DNA of 64,000 nucleotides from Shewanella sp. Isolate13 (lineage in GTDB: Bacteria > Pseudomonadota > Gammaproteobacteria > Enterobacterales > Shewanellaceae), in contig NZ_JAKEVD010000006.1 of the NCBI RefSeq assembly GCF_022398325.1, positions 62,001 through 126,000 on the forward strand, written 5' to 3'. Within the stretch, counting starts at the first letter, position 1. Each line of letters opens with the position of its first letter. The notes under the pieces were generated by a model. The model was not told the DNA's origin, did not search any database, and was given only the letters and a program-made list of their open reading frames with translations. Positions 35,841 to 43,946 of the stretch are shown here, piece after piece. Position numbers and translations under genes: made by a program.

Positions 35841-36761
35841 TTAGTTACGACTATCTTTCATAGCGATACCTCTGACGGCAAAAGGACTGAACTCCCCAAC
35901 AGGGTTCCTCGCGCTCTGTATACGACTCCCACTCAACTCACTCAGATCGGTAATTAGGCTGGCAAGCTTCTTTTGAAAACGCCGTTTTTGTTGACTGCTC
36001 GCCAGTAGGTTAAGCGTGATAAGTAACTGACCAAAATCCTGGGTATTTGCATCGAGTGCCGTTTTATAGGCTGCTGATTTGAGCCTATCGGGCTGACTCA
36101 TTAGGATGGTAAGGCTATGGGATAGCGCCAGTTGATTTTGTCGATTCTTCAATGCCTGCTCAAAAAGCCGGATCCACTCATGACGATATTCAAGCCACAT
36201 ATCTAATGTCGTGGCTCTACTCAAGTTATATTGATGGATCGCCTGTTTTTGCTCTTGAGTCAACTTGCCTATCCAGCGCTTAACGCGTTTTTCGATACGC
36301 TCGTCAGCCATCTCGACTAAGGCTTGGTGATCTTTACCTAGGTATTTTTGATTAAGCCTCTTTTCATCGACTCTTAGCTGAGCAATAACTTGTTGAACCT
36401 GCTTGTCGGAAAACGAGCTCATGAGCGCGACAAGTGAAGGGGTAACAAACTCTAAAGTTCTAGCCCAGTGGGACTTAGCTTGTTCAACGTGTTGCGCCCA
36501 AAGCTGTGGCGTTAATGTTTGCTTTTCAAATGCGAGGGCAAGTTGTAATAACTGCTTTTCATAACGGGGAAGCTCTTCTGTACGGTGCCAGGTTAAGAAC
36601 TGATCCAAATCGTGCTGAAACTGCTTCTGCTGCTGATTGTTTAATGTGACATACTCTTCCAGCTTCCACTCAATAAGCCAGTCCAGAAAGTAGTACCCCA
36701 TCTTTGTTGAGCAGCCCAGAAGCGTCACGAGAAGTAGAGCATATAAGCTTATTGTTCTCAT
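35841..36761 (-). CDS. DUF6279 family lipoprotein
   Basis: About 306 residues. The ATG at 36761 is favoured by a strong GGGGGGAGAG just upstream; an ATG at 36785 would put extra residues before the signal. The protein begins with a lipoprotein signal (LLLVTLLGCSTK), then the typical DUF6279 opening YYFLDWLIEWKLEEYVTLN and a long helical region rich in Gln, Lys and Glu. It is expected to be anchored in the envelope. Function not known. Confidence 0.8.
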   Translation of the reverse strand: MRTISLYALLLVTLLGCSTKMGYYFLDWLIEWKLEEYVTLNNQQQKQFQHDLDQFLTWHRTEELPRYEKQLLQLALAFEKQTLTPQLWAQHVEQAKSHWARTLEFVTPSLVALMSSFSDKQVQQVIAQLRVDEKRLNQKYLGKDHQALVEMADERIEKRVKRWIGKLTQEQKQAIHQYNLSRATTLDMWLEYRHEWIRLFEQALKNRQNQLALSHSLTILMSQPDRLKSAAYKTALDANTQDFGQLLITLNLLASSQQKRRFQKKLASLITDLSELSGSRIQSARNPVGEFSPFAVRGIAMKDSRN

Positions 36762-36919
36762 CTCTCCCCCCTTTGATCCAAACAATGCTATTTATCTAGC
36801 ATAGAACATGGTCACCGATTGGGGATCGCACTGTGCCGATAACAGTTCTGCAAGCGACCATAAAGAGGTGTCAAACGTTCGGAACCGATTTGCGACTTAA
36901 AACTAAAGCCTGCAGCCAA

Positions 36920-37939
36920 TTAGAATCTGTTGACGATTAGATTTCGATATTGCTTGGCATAGCCTAAGTACTCTTGGCTTTGACATAGGCCATCTTCTTT
37001 AAGCTTGCCATCACTCATCATACAGTCAAACGCCATCTGCAATGCCCAGCACAAGGCAAAAACCCAATACAGATCCACCGCTGCTGGCACAGCCTTATCC
37101 GCGTGTAGATTAAGATTTGGATGATCTTTCAAATAATTTGCAATCAGCCAGCGTCGTTGCTCGGACGACAGAGAGTGACTGGCGATAATCGAGGCCAAAT
37201 CGCATAGTGGATGCGAGCTACAGGTATATTCAAAATCGATACACTTGAGCCGACCACCAACCACCAAAATATTGTACGGATTCAGATCTCTATGACTAAA
37301 CTGCAGGTTAACGAGGCAAGCGGATAACTGAGCCAGCATGTCATCAACGAGATGAGTTTGCGCCAATAGCTGGTCGTATAAGTTTATCCATCCCTCAGCT
37401 GTCTGGCATTTTGTTTTCTCTGCGCTTAACTGCTGTCGCATCTTTGCTAGACGAAGCTGATACACCTGCCACTGCTCATCAACGCCCATCACATTTTGCG
37501 GCGAAGGCAACTGCTTTAAGCCATTTAATAACTTGAGTAACAACTCCTCAGCTCCGGGCCATTTCACCTGCAGCCTTGTTATGGGATGTGAACCATTTGC
37601 CGATATGAGTTCGCTCCAGCAGTTAGTCTGGTTTTGCTCAAAAAACTCGCTTAAGTAGAACTGCTTATCCGGACTGATATAGACCAGTTCAGGCGCTAAA
37701 TTGACGTGACTTGCCAGTTGCCAATTTAGCACCTCATGGTCTCGATTACAGATCTGTGAGCTCGCCCAGCTGTTAATTCTCAGAACCCATTCTGAGCCGC
37801 TCGGCCTTGTCGGGTGCAGCCCACGAACATAGTAGTTTTGATTGCTTAGCCCTTGAGTCAAAGCCGCGATCATGCTGACTTGTGAAAGACCTGCCTGTTC
37901 AAGGTAAGGCAATAGTGTCTTTGTTAACGGTAGCGCCAT
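36920..37939 (-). CDS. APH/choline-kinase-fold phosphotransferase, probable thiamine kinase
   Basis: 339 residues with the aminoglycoside-phosphotransferase/choline-kinase fold. The catalytic loop is HRDLNPYN (near residue 217) and the metal-binding DFEY follows about 20 residues later (IDFEYTCSSHPLCDLASI). The gene starts directly after the stop codon of the PnuC/PnuT permease gene with no gap, in a locus headed by a TPP riboswitch. Phosphorylating imported thiamine to thiamine monophosphate is the natural reading, by analogy with ThiK (YcfN). The substrate is inferred from position, not from sequence. Confidence 0.8.
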   Translation of the reverse strand: MALPLTKTLLPYLEQAGLSQVSMIAALTQGLSNQNYYVRGLHPTRPSGSEWVLRINSWASSQICNRDHEVLNWQLASHVNLAPELVYISPDKQFYLSEFFEQNQTNCWSELISANGSHPITRLQVKWPGAEELLLKLLNGLKQLPSPQNVMGVDEQWQVYQLRLAKMRQQLSAEKTKCQTAEGWINLYDQLLAQTHLVDDMLAQLSACLVNLQFSHRDLNPYNILVVGGRLKCIDFEYTCSSHPLCDLASIIASHSLSSEQRRWLIANYLKDHPNLNLHADKAVPAAVDLYWVFALCWALQMAFDCMMSDGKLKEDGLCQSQEYLGYAKQYRNLIVNRF

Positions 37940-38602
37940 TTACGCAGCACCAGACGATAGCGTAACATCACTGGAGCCTTGCTGAACTTTCATCTGGTTA
38001 CGCCACATAACATAACCAAACACCACCATGCCAATGTACAGCACAAAAAGCATCGCGGTTAACATCAAGCCTTTACTGACATAGAGGTAAATTGAGACGG
38101 CATCAATCACAAACCAGTAAATCCAGTTCTCTAGCACCTTCTTAGCGACTAAATAAGTGGTCATCACCGCAAAACAGGTTGTCGCAGCATCCAAATAGGG
38201 AAACGCTGCCTGTGTTTGAGTCGCCATAAAATGGCCGACCGCGATGGCCAGCAGGGTCGTCATACCAATTAATTTAAGGTGGGTCGATAAACGCCAGGAA
38301 ACAATGTTGACGCCCTCATGCTCCCTGCCGCCTCGCGTCCACATCCAGTAGCCATAAACTGCCATTGCCATATAGTAGACGTTAAGAACAGATTCCATCA
38401 GCAGTGACACTTTCCAGAACAATACGGTATAGATAGCTGTACTAATAAAGGCCGCCGCCCAGCACCAAATGTTACCTTTCATCGCCAGTATTAAATAAGC
38501 CACAGCCAATAATACCGCTACGGCTTCCCAAGCTGTTAGCGCTTGTGCTTCGCCAAAAGCCGCTGTAAAAGTATCGACTAAAGTTAGCCAAAATTCAGAC
38601 AT
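37940..38602 (-). CDS. pnuT: PnuC-family vitamin transporter, probable thiamine permease PnuT
   Basis: 220 residues with about seven membrane segments and the PnuC hallmarks NIWCWAAAFISTAIYTVLFW and YYMAMAVYGYWMWTRGG. PnuC proteins transport vitamins by facilitated diffusion followed by kinase trapping; the paralog PnuT carries thiamine. The adjacency to a kinase-fold protein and the TPP-riboswitch-headed receptor supports thiamine over nicotinamide riboside. The ATG at 38602 has GAGGA upstream. A terminator-like hairpin lies between this gene and the one before it. Confidence 0.83.
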   Translation of the reverse strand: MSEFWLTLVDTFTAAFGEAQALTAWEAVAVLLAVAYLILAMKGNIWCWAAAFISTAIYTVLFWKVSLLMESVLNVYYMAMAVYGYWMWTRGGREHEGVNIVSWRLSTHLKLIGMTTLLAIAVGHFMATQTQAAFPYLDAATTCFAVMTTYLVAKKVLENWIYWFVIDAVSIYLYVSKGLMLTAMLFVLYIGMVVFGYVMWRNQMKVQQGSSDVTLSSGAA

Positions 38603-38667
38603 AATCAGTGTCCTCGACTCAGCGCAATGAAGGCCTTATCAAAATTGTTGTCATCTACCGTTCAAAT

Positions 38668-38704
38668 CAAAAAGGCCACAGAAAAAAATAAAGCCTGCGG
38701 CCAA
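38668..38704 (-). terminator. Terminator-like hairpin inside the thiamine locus
   Basis: On the minus strand GGCCGCAG pairs with CTGTGGCC (one G-U) around a 13-nt T-rich loop and is followed by TTTTT. It is between the 86-residue protein gene and pnuT, so it may end or reduce transcription before the permease and kinase genes. Confidence 0.65.
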
Positions 38705-38718
38705 TAATCAAAATTTTG

Positions 38719-38979
38719 TTATTCGCTGTGACTTAAATTTAGCTCACCACCAATAAACTTACACACGAAAACGGCCTTGCCCCACTTCTCATGTGCCGCT
38801 TGCATCTCGATGGCTAGCATCGACATCACCTCGCTGTACTCTCCACAAACTTGTGTTGCCATGGCATTGGTGACACGCTGGATATTGTCATAAGAATCAA
38901 CTCGCGCGATAAACCACTTAATTGGATCTAAATAGTTATCTTGCAGTGGGTAGCAACTGATCTCTGCTGTTAATTTCAT
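38719..38979 (-). CDS. YkoF-like small protein, probable thiamine/HMP-binding
   Basis: 86 residues, cytosolic, opening with MKLTAEISCYPLQDNYLDPIKWF and carrying NAMATQVCGEYSEVMSMLAIEMQ and GKAVFVCKFIGGEL. This pattern resembles the single ferredoxin-like domain of the thiamine-binding YkoF/MTH1187 group. In this locus it would bind thiamine or its pyrimidine part. The assignment rests on remembered pattern and context, so alternatives remain possible. It lies 59 bp after the receptor gene. Confidence 0.65.
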   Translation of the reverse strand: MKLTAEISCYPLQDNYLDPIKWFIARVDSYDNIQRVTNAMATQVCGEYSEVMSMLAIEMQAAHEKWGKAVFVCKFIGGELNLSHSE

Positions 38980-38991
38980 AGTATTGACCTC

Positions 38992-39010
38992 AGCCGCACT
39001 AAATGCGGCT
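38992..39010 (-). other. Intercistronic hairpin between receptor and YkoF-like gene
   Basis: AGCCGCA pairs with TGCGGCT around a 5-nt loop, immediately before the GAGG ribosome-binding sequence of the downstream gene. No T-run follows, so it is more likely an mRNA stability or translation element than a terminator. Confidence 0.5.
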
Positions 39011-39038
39011 CAATAGTGTTGTTTGAAAGAAAGGATGA

Positions 39039-41177
39039 TTATAAAAATTTGATGTTAAGCGTCACACCGATCTGGCGCGGATCACCGTAACGGATATATT
39101 GTTTATCTGCCCAGTCTAAATCTGGTTCATTACCGAAGTAGAACCCCCGAACGCCGTATTTTTCATCAAATAGGTTACGCCCCCAAAGATAAGCAGACCA
39201 GATCTCAGCCTCATAACCCACTTTGGCATTAAAGATTTGATAGGCGTCAGATTTAGATTCATTGCTGTCTGAATAATAGAAATCACTCTTACCGCTGGCA
39301 TTAACGTTAGCGAACCAACCACTATCACTGCGGTAGGTCGCCCCGAGACTGAAGGTAAAGTTTGGCGAATGAGCAAGCTCTCGGCCAGAAAGGTCCACCA
39401 CAGTACCGTACTTACCTTCGTACTGATAATCGCCATAGGCGGTTTCGAGCCAGCCAACGCTGCCATAGATGTTCAGGTTATCGGTGGCGTACCAGTTACC
39501 GTCTAATTCGGCGCCATAGTTATGGGAGCTTCCAGCGTTTTCTGTAAATAGAATGAAATTGCCCTCTTCACCCGGTACCGTCGATTGTTGCGAAGCCGCC
39601 ACTTGCTGATCTTGTCTATCCATATAGAACACGGCTAAGTTAGTGTTAGCCTGACCGTCAAGCCAACTCGACTTCAAGCCCATCTCATAGTTATAGAGGA
39701 TTTCAGTGTCGTACTCTTTCTTGTCGGCTAACTCGTCGGGCAGTGACATATTAAAGCCACCCGCTTTATAGCCACGCGCCACACGCAGGTAAGCCTCATG
39801 GCTTTCAGCCAACGCCTTACTCAAAGCGATATGGCCGCCCCACATGGTTTCACTTGGAGCAAAGCTGTCACCGGCGGAGTCACTATAGTCACTGTCACGG
39901 CGCTCGACGCGTAAACCGACAGAAAGCGCGTAGCTTGCGCCTAAGTCTGAGTCCAATTGACCAAACAGCGCATAGTTCTGTGCCTCATACTCGGCAGATA
40001 ACTGATTATAAGTATCAACTGTATCGTTATCTTCCTGCAGATCCATGGCATACACGCCAATCAGCCAGTCGGTACTGTCAGCCCAAATACGCCCCGACTC
40101 CGTTGACGATAATCTAAACTCTTGCGTGACTGTCTTTCTCTCGCCTTTTTTATCCCAGTTATACTCATATTCACAGGGACTACCGTCGCAATCTCGACTG
40201 GCCCAATAATCGGGGTTAGCCCAGTCACCATCGTAGTTATGGCGAGTATCCGATTGCGCGAAGGAGGTCAATGAGGTTAACTCAAAATTCTGTGCCCCTG
40301 TGTAGGTGAATTTAAGTGACGAGCCTGTCGTACGCTGCTTATCGACACCAGGAGCATCGGTTAGGGTATCAAAGCCATTGTTGTCCAGTGTCCAAGCATC
40401 ATAGCCATTGTCATAATTGGCATGAAGCAAGGTTAAATCTATCTCTAAATCTTGAGTTGCATACCAACGTAATTTCGCGCGGCCAGTAAACTCATCGCGA
40501 TTATTGGTATCACTGCGACCTAGATACAGGTTATCGCGATAGCCATCCTGCTGGTGCTTCTGTAACGAGACGCGATAAAGCAGATTGCCAGAGTCGGTAA
40601 CAGGACCAGAGCTGAAACCACTAAAGGTTTGCAAATTATCATCGCCTAAAGAAACCTCTGCTCCATGTTCAAATACATCCGTTGGGTCATTACTCTTAAG
40701 GTAGATAAGTCCGGCTAAGGCATTAGCACCGTAGCGCGTTCCCTGAGGTCCTCTTAGCACTTCAACTTGTTGCAAGTCATACATACTTGAGACCATGCCT
40801 AAGCCTGAAAGATCGATATCATCGACCACAAACCCCACCGAAGAGTTAGGCGCACCTTGGTACTCTTCCTGCTCACCGACACCGCGGATCTGAAAGTATT
40901 TAGGCCTTGAGCTACCGCCAGACCAGTTAAAATTGGCAATACTATTGAGAATATCTTCGAAGTGCTGAGCCCCTTCATCTTCAATCTGCTGTTGATCGAT
41001 AACGGTGACACTCGAAGGCATTTTTTCGAGTGGACTACCACGAAAATCACTGGTGACCACCATGACTTCAATATCATCATTTGTCGCAGGCAGATCTGCG
41101 TTGGCTAAAGTAGCTGTGGAGGAGATAGCGGCAATAACCCCAAGGGCTACTGGTGAGTACGATTTTAAATTTAACAT
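39039..41177 (-). CDS. TonB-dependent receptor, probable thiamine uptake
   Basis: 712 residues, an outer-membrane beta-barrel with a signal peptide (residues 1-27), a TonB-box-like EVMVVTS near residue 36, a plug domain with PSSVTVIDQQQIEDEG, LRGPQGTRYGANALAGLI, and a barrel ending in the typical terminal Phe (LNIKFL). The family imports siderophores or vitamins; here the TPP riboswitch directly upstream and the downstream PnuT and kinase-like genes point to thiamine. No thiamine-specific residue can be read. It is the first gene of the locus. Confidence 0.87.
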   Translation of the reverse strand: MLNLKSYSPVALGVIAAISSTATLANADLPATNDDIEVMVVTSDFRGSPLEKMPSSVTVIDQQQIEDEGAQHFEDILNSIANFNWSGGSSRPKYFQIRGVGEQEEYQGAPNSSVGFVVDDIDLSGLGMVSSMYDLQQVEVLRGPQGTRYGANALAGLIYLKSNDPTDVFEHGAEVSLGDDNLQTFSGFSSGPVTDSGNLLYRVSLQKHQQDGYRDNLYLGRSDTNNRDEFTGRAKLRWYATQDLEIDLTLLHANYDNGYDAWTLDNNGFDTLTDAPGVDKQRTTGSSLKFTYTGAQNFELTSLTSFAQSDTRHNYDGDWANPDYWASRDCDGSPCEYEYNWDKKGERKTVTQEFRLSSTESGRIWADSTDWLIGVYAMDLQEDNDTVDTYNQLSAEYEAQNYALFGQLDSDLGASYALSVGLRVERRDSDYSDSAGDSFAPSETMWGGHIALSKALAESHEAYLRVARGYKAGGFNMSLPDELADKKEYDTEILYNYEMGLKSSWLDGQANTNLAVFYMDRQDQQVAASQQSTVPGEEGNFILFTENAGSSHNYGAELDGNWYATDNLNIYGSVGWLETAYGDYQYEGKYGTVVDLSGRELAHSPNFTFSLGATYRSDSGWFANVNASGKSDFYYSDSNESKSDAYQIFNAKVGYEAEIWSAYLWGRNLFDEKYGVRGFYFGNEPDLDWADKQYIRYGDPRQIGVTLNIKFL

Positions 41178-41178
41178 A

Positions 41179-41206
41179 GGACCTCAAAATTAAAAATTTG
41201 AGATCC
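41179..41206 (-). promoter_or_regulatory. Hairpin enclosing the Shine-Dalgarno of the TonB receptor
   Basis: The two 10-nt arms (GGATCTCAAA and TTTTGAGGTCC minus its first T) can pair over 10 bp with one G-U pair around an 8-nt loop. The 3' arm contains the GAGG ribosome-binding sequence 2-5 nt before the ATG at 41177. Pairing would block ribosome access, a plausible expression platform for the riboswitch upstream. Confidence 0.6.
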
Positions 41207-41242
41207 GGCAACATAAAGAAGCGCTTGGAAAATGAATTGTGG

Positions 41243-41360
41243 CCCATTCCTACGCCGGTATTAGCCGGATCAGGTTCAAAGGGTTCGTTTTTCAACATCT
41301 CAGTCAAAGCCAACCAATCCAACTTTCGTTTAATTGACTCTAACACCCCTTGGCGCCGGC
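41243..41360 (-). ncRNA. TPP (thi-box) riboswitch
   Basis: The minus strand shows the THI element pieces in the right order: GGGGTG near 41347, CTGAGA near 41300, ACCCTTTGAACCTGATC near 41268-41284, then a pairing arm CCGGCTAATACCGG and GCGTAGGAATGGGCC. The order and spacing match the thi-box consensus for TPP aptamers. It lies about 65 nt upstream of the TonB receptor start, so the receptor, and probably the genes after it, respond to cellular TPP. Confidence 0.93.
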
Positions 41361-41361
41361 G

Positions 41362-41367
41362 ATTATA
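41362..41367 (-). promoter_or_regulatory. -10 element of the riboswitch promoter
   Basis: A perfect TATAAT on the minus strand lies about 7 nt before the first aptamer bases, so transcription should begin at the 5' edge of the riboswitch. A matching -35 is poor (GTCATG-like). Confidence 0.5.
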
Positions 41368-41421
41368 CATGAAATTTACAACTCCATGACAGACTTCTTT
41401 AAAAACAGCGATTTTATGCAT

Positions 41422-41451
41422 AAAAAAACGCCAGCTTGCTGACGTTTTTTT
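41422..41451 (-). terminator. Rho-independent terminator of the hinT-ycfL operon
   Basis: AAAAAAACG-C-CAGC pairs with GCTG-A-CGTTTTTTT around TT. The flanking runs allow termination in both directions; the likely user is ycfL, whose stop codon is 45 bp upstream on the minus strand. Confidence 0.85.
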
Positions 41452-41495
41452 AACAGGTTTTGCTAAAGTGAGTGGTTCAATAGCGTTAGCCAAGG

Positions 41496-41885
41496 CTAAT
41501 TAGAAAAAGCTTTCCGAACATAGAGCTCAAATCGAGTCGCTGTCGCGTTAGGCGCGACGGCACTGACCTGCATCTGCTGCTTGCCATGCAACTTTAGCGA
41601 CTTCCAGCTCACCCCTTCGTCATCAATAGTCATACCATTTAGATCAAACCAAGTGAATTTATACTGCAGTCGTAAGTCTGTTGATACTTGGCTGGCAATG
41701 GTCCCTGTCCCACGCAAAAAACCACCTTCGGGGCGCGCCATGATATTGGTCACTTGCACTTCTTTACCAAAGCTGGTGTTATCGACCCGCACCGCCCCAT
41801 TTGATCCCGCCATCACACCAGCGGTATGCGGAGCGCACGCCGTCACCATCGCCGCGGTAAACAGTCCCAATAAAACCTTTTTCAT
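41496..41885 (-). CDS. ycfL: YcfL family (DUF1425) lipoprotein
   Basis: 129 residues. A short lipoprotein signal ends at lipobox VTAC (residue about 17), followed by the DUF1425 domain with LRLQYKFTWFDLNGMTIDDEGVSWK and the beta-rich C-terminal FELYVRKAF. The strong AGGGGGCACAA ribosome-binding sequence supports the ATG at 41885. In E. coli ycfL lies just after hinT; here two thioesterase genes separate them, with all four on one strand. It is an outer-membrane or periplasmic lipoprotein; its function is not clear. Confidence 0.87.
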   Translation of the reverse strand: MKKVLLGLFTAAMVTACAPHTAGVMAGSNGAVRVDNTSFGKEVQVTNIMARPEGGFLRGTGTIASQVSTDLRLQYKFTWFDLNGMTIDDEGVSWKSLKLHGKQQMQVSAVAPNATATRFELYVRKAFSN

Positions 41886-41936
41886 TTGTGCCCCCTGTTT
41901 TAAGCTAAAGCCCTATCCCGTTATACAGTTAATCGT

Positions 41937-42443
41937 TTAATCGATCAAAAAGTGTGCCCTAGCTGTCGCAATAAGATGTTTACGATTGGTTTGCCAGCAA
42001 TTGATACTCACGTTCGCAACTCGGCGCCCCTGACGGGTAATTTTGCACTCAGCAAAACTGTCTTTATGGTATCCGGCTCTTAAGTAATCGATAGAAAAAT
42101 CGACCACCTTAGGTACCTTGGTGGTTTGCATAAACACCATCAACTGCACAATTGCCGACATCTCCATAAAACCCGCTATTACGCCGCCATGTAGTGCCGG
42201 CAAGATAGGGTTGCCTATATTGTCCTCTTTGGCTGGCAGCTTAAATACCAGCTCATCACCAAAACGCTCGACGGCCATGCCAATAAACTTGGCATAGGGA
42301 ACGTGCTCAAGCAGATGACCAAAGTCATTGAGCTCTTTTGCTTTTTTAATGATGCTTTTAACGTCTAACTTGCCACTCTCATCTTGGCCGTAGCTGTCTT
42401 GGGCTGAGTCAACAAGCTCACCGGTTTCATTAAGCATACTCAT
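41937..42443 (-). CDS. PaaI-family hotdog thioesterase (second of pair)
   Basis: 168 residues. The hotdog-fold signature LPALHGGVIAGFMEMSA lies near residues 88-104, with the HGG motif of PaaI-like acyl-CoA thioesterases. VVDFSIDYLRAGYHKD follows. An additional N-terminal segment of about 50 residues precedes the fold. It overlaps the preceding thioesterase gene by 14 bp. It probably hydrolyses an acyl-CoA; substrate unknown. Confidence 0.85.
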   Translation of the reverse strand: MSMLNETGELVDSAQDSYGQDESGKLDVKSIIKKAKELNDFGHLLEHVPYAKFIGMAVERFGDELVFKLPAKEDNIGNPILPALHGGVIAGFMEMSAIVQLMVFMQTTKVPKVVDFSIDYLRAGYHKDSFAECKITRQGRRVANVSINCWQTNRKHLIATARAHFLID

Positions 42444-42936
42444 CGCTTTCTCCCATTAGTGCCTGTCTAAACTCGTCCCCCACCATCTCTGGACTAATTC
42501 GCATAAATGAGCCAACCGCATGAGCGATGGGATCATCGATTGAATCTTGGTAAGCAATAGCACGGGTAAAAGCCACGCTCGAGGAGAGCTTATAGCATTC
42601 GGCAAAACCATATACTGACTTATGGGGCTCTGCCGGCTTCATATAATCGACACGTAGATCCAGCGTGGGCGAGATCTCAAGTAAGCGGAACTTATCGAAG
42701 ATTGAACATACAACAGCGCAACCACTGGCGGTATCCATTAAAGTGGTAATTACCCCACCATGGATCACGCCTGTATCAGGGTATCCTACAAGTTGTTCGT
42801 CATAGGGCAGTTCAATTAACACCCGCTTACCACTCGCTTCTAGCACCTTCAATTTAAGCTTACGACATTGCGTCAACTGGTCGACAAAGCGACTCGCCAT
42901 GCCGGTTAATGAATAATGCTCGCTACTGGCACTCAT
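42430..42936 (-). CDS. PaaI-family hotdog thioesterase (first of pair)
   Basis: 168 residues with the PaaI-type motif [20 protein letters not shown] (near residues 56-75) and the strand [17 protein letters not shown]. It overlaps hinT by 4 bp and the second thioesterase gene by 14 bp, so the three are translationally coupled. The two thioesterases are only distantly similar. A heteromeric hotdog enzyme is possible, since hotdog domains commonly pair. Confidence 0.86.
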   Translation of the reverse strand: MSASSEHYSLTGMASRFVDQLTQCRKLKLKVLEASGKRVLIELPYDEQLVGYPDTGVIHGGVITTLMDTASGCAVVCSIFDKFRLLEISPTLDLRVDYMKPAEPHKSVYGFAECYKLSSSVAFTRAIAYQDSIDDPIAHAVGSFMRISPEMVGDEFRQALMGESDEYA

Positions 42937-43289
42937 TCACTCAGGCTCAACATTGGGCCTAATGGCTTTCCACCCAATAAATGCATATGGATATGGAAAA
43001 CTTCTTGTCCACCGTGTTCATTACAGTTCATGATTAGACGGTAACCATCCTCTGCAATTCCAGCTTCTTGAGCGAGTTTTGCCGCTACAGACATCATACG
43101 CCCCAACGCTTTCTCATCGGATGCCTTAATATCGTTTGCGGTAGGGATGTGATGATTAGGAATAATTAAAATGTGTGTTGGCGCTTTAGGTGTGATGTCT
43201 CTAAATGCGGTAACGAGATCGTCTTGATACAAGATATCTGCAGGAATTTCACGTCGGATAATTTTACTAAATATGGTTTCTTCGGCCAT
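42933..43289 (-). CDS. hinT: HIT-family purine nucleoside phosphoramidase HinT
   Basis: 118 residues from the ATG at 43289 (GAGG 8 nt upstream); in-frame upstream codons lack family similarity. The HIT triad HIHMH is at residues 99-103 in [17 protein letters not shown]. The protein hydrolyses AMP-lysine and similar phosphoramidates, including lysyl-adenylate formed by LysU in E. coli. It is the first gene of the hinT-thioesterase-thioesterase-ycfL operon. Confidence 0.94.
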   Translation of the reverse strand: MAEETIFSKIIRREIPADILYQDDLVTAFRDITPKAPTHILIIPNHHIPTANDIKASDEKALGRMMSVAAKLAQEAGIAEDGYRLIMNCNEHGGQEVFHIHMHLLGGKPLGPMLSLSE

Positions 43290-43484
43290 TTTTCTGCCCT
43301 CAAAAAGGAAATTACTAGCCATAGTATACTCGAAAATGTTGTCAAGGCGACGTAGATTACCGATGTAAATCATCAAATTGAACCGCAAGCTACAGCATAC
43401 AAAATAAACAGATGTATATACAATATGGTTGACTTTGTCCTGCTTACGACTTCTAATGATGAAAATATTTGCAGGAATTTGACA

Positions 43485-43898
43485 ATGCTAACGGAAAAAG
43501 AAACCGCACTACTCGATGCGGCCACCGAATTGGTGCAAGAAAAAGGCATGATTGCACTAAACATGTCTGATGTTCATAAGCGAGCAGGTTATTCTCGTGC
43601 CGCTCAGTACCAATCATTTAGTGATAAGAACGCCCTTCTTGCGGCTCTGTGTATGCGAGAGTTAGTAAACAACACTAAGGCTATCGAAGAGCAGCGCTTC
43701 GATGATTTTACTGGTGACTTTTCAGTCGTACTCAGACCTGTTGTATACCGTTACTTAAAGCTTTCTGACAGGTTAATGATCGATTCAGCCTTCGGTCTCA
43801 TGTTAACCCAAGTTCGCTCCTTACCCGATGAAGAACGCTTTCACTTCTTAAAGAGCGGATTCGAGTTCCTAAATAAAGAACGTGAAATGAATAAATAG
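43485..43898 (+). CDS. TetR/AcrR-type transcriptional regulator
   Basis: About 137 residues from the ATG at 43485, which has AGGA about 9 nt upstream; an in-frame start at 43425 would add 20. The TetR-type helix-turn-helix is visible in residues about 1-50 ([44 protein letters not shown]). The C-terminal ligand domain is short (about 85 residues against the usual 130 or more). It is divergent from hinT. The effector and targets are unknown. Confidence 0.75.
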   Translation: MLTEKETALLDAATELVQEKGMIALNMSDVHKRAGYSRAAQYQSFSDKNALLAALCMRELVNNTKAIEEQRFDDFTGDFSVVLRPVVYRYLKLSDRLMIDSAFGLMLTQVRSLPDEERFHFLKSGFEFLNKEREMNK

Positions 43899-43902
43899 AT
43901 TC

Positions 43903-43934
43903 TAAAATAGTCGGCCTATGCCGACTATTTTTTT
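43903..43934 (+). terminator. Rho-independent terminator of the TetR-like gene
   Basis: AAATAGTCGGC pairs with GCCGACTATTT around CTAT and is followed by a T-run, five bases after the stop codon. Confidence 0.92.
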
Positions 43935-43946
43935 AGCTGATTAAAC

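Noticed and set aside
39116..39466. Minus-strand and plus-strand frames overlapping the TonB receptor
   Set aside because: They are embedded in a long, clearly homologous gene and carry no independent support.
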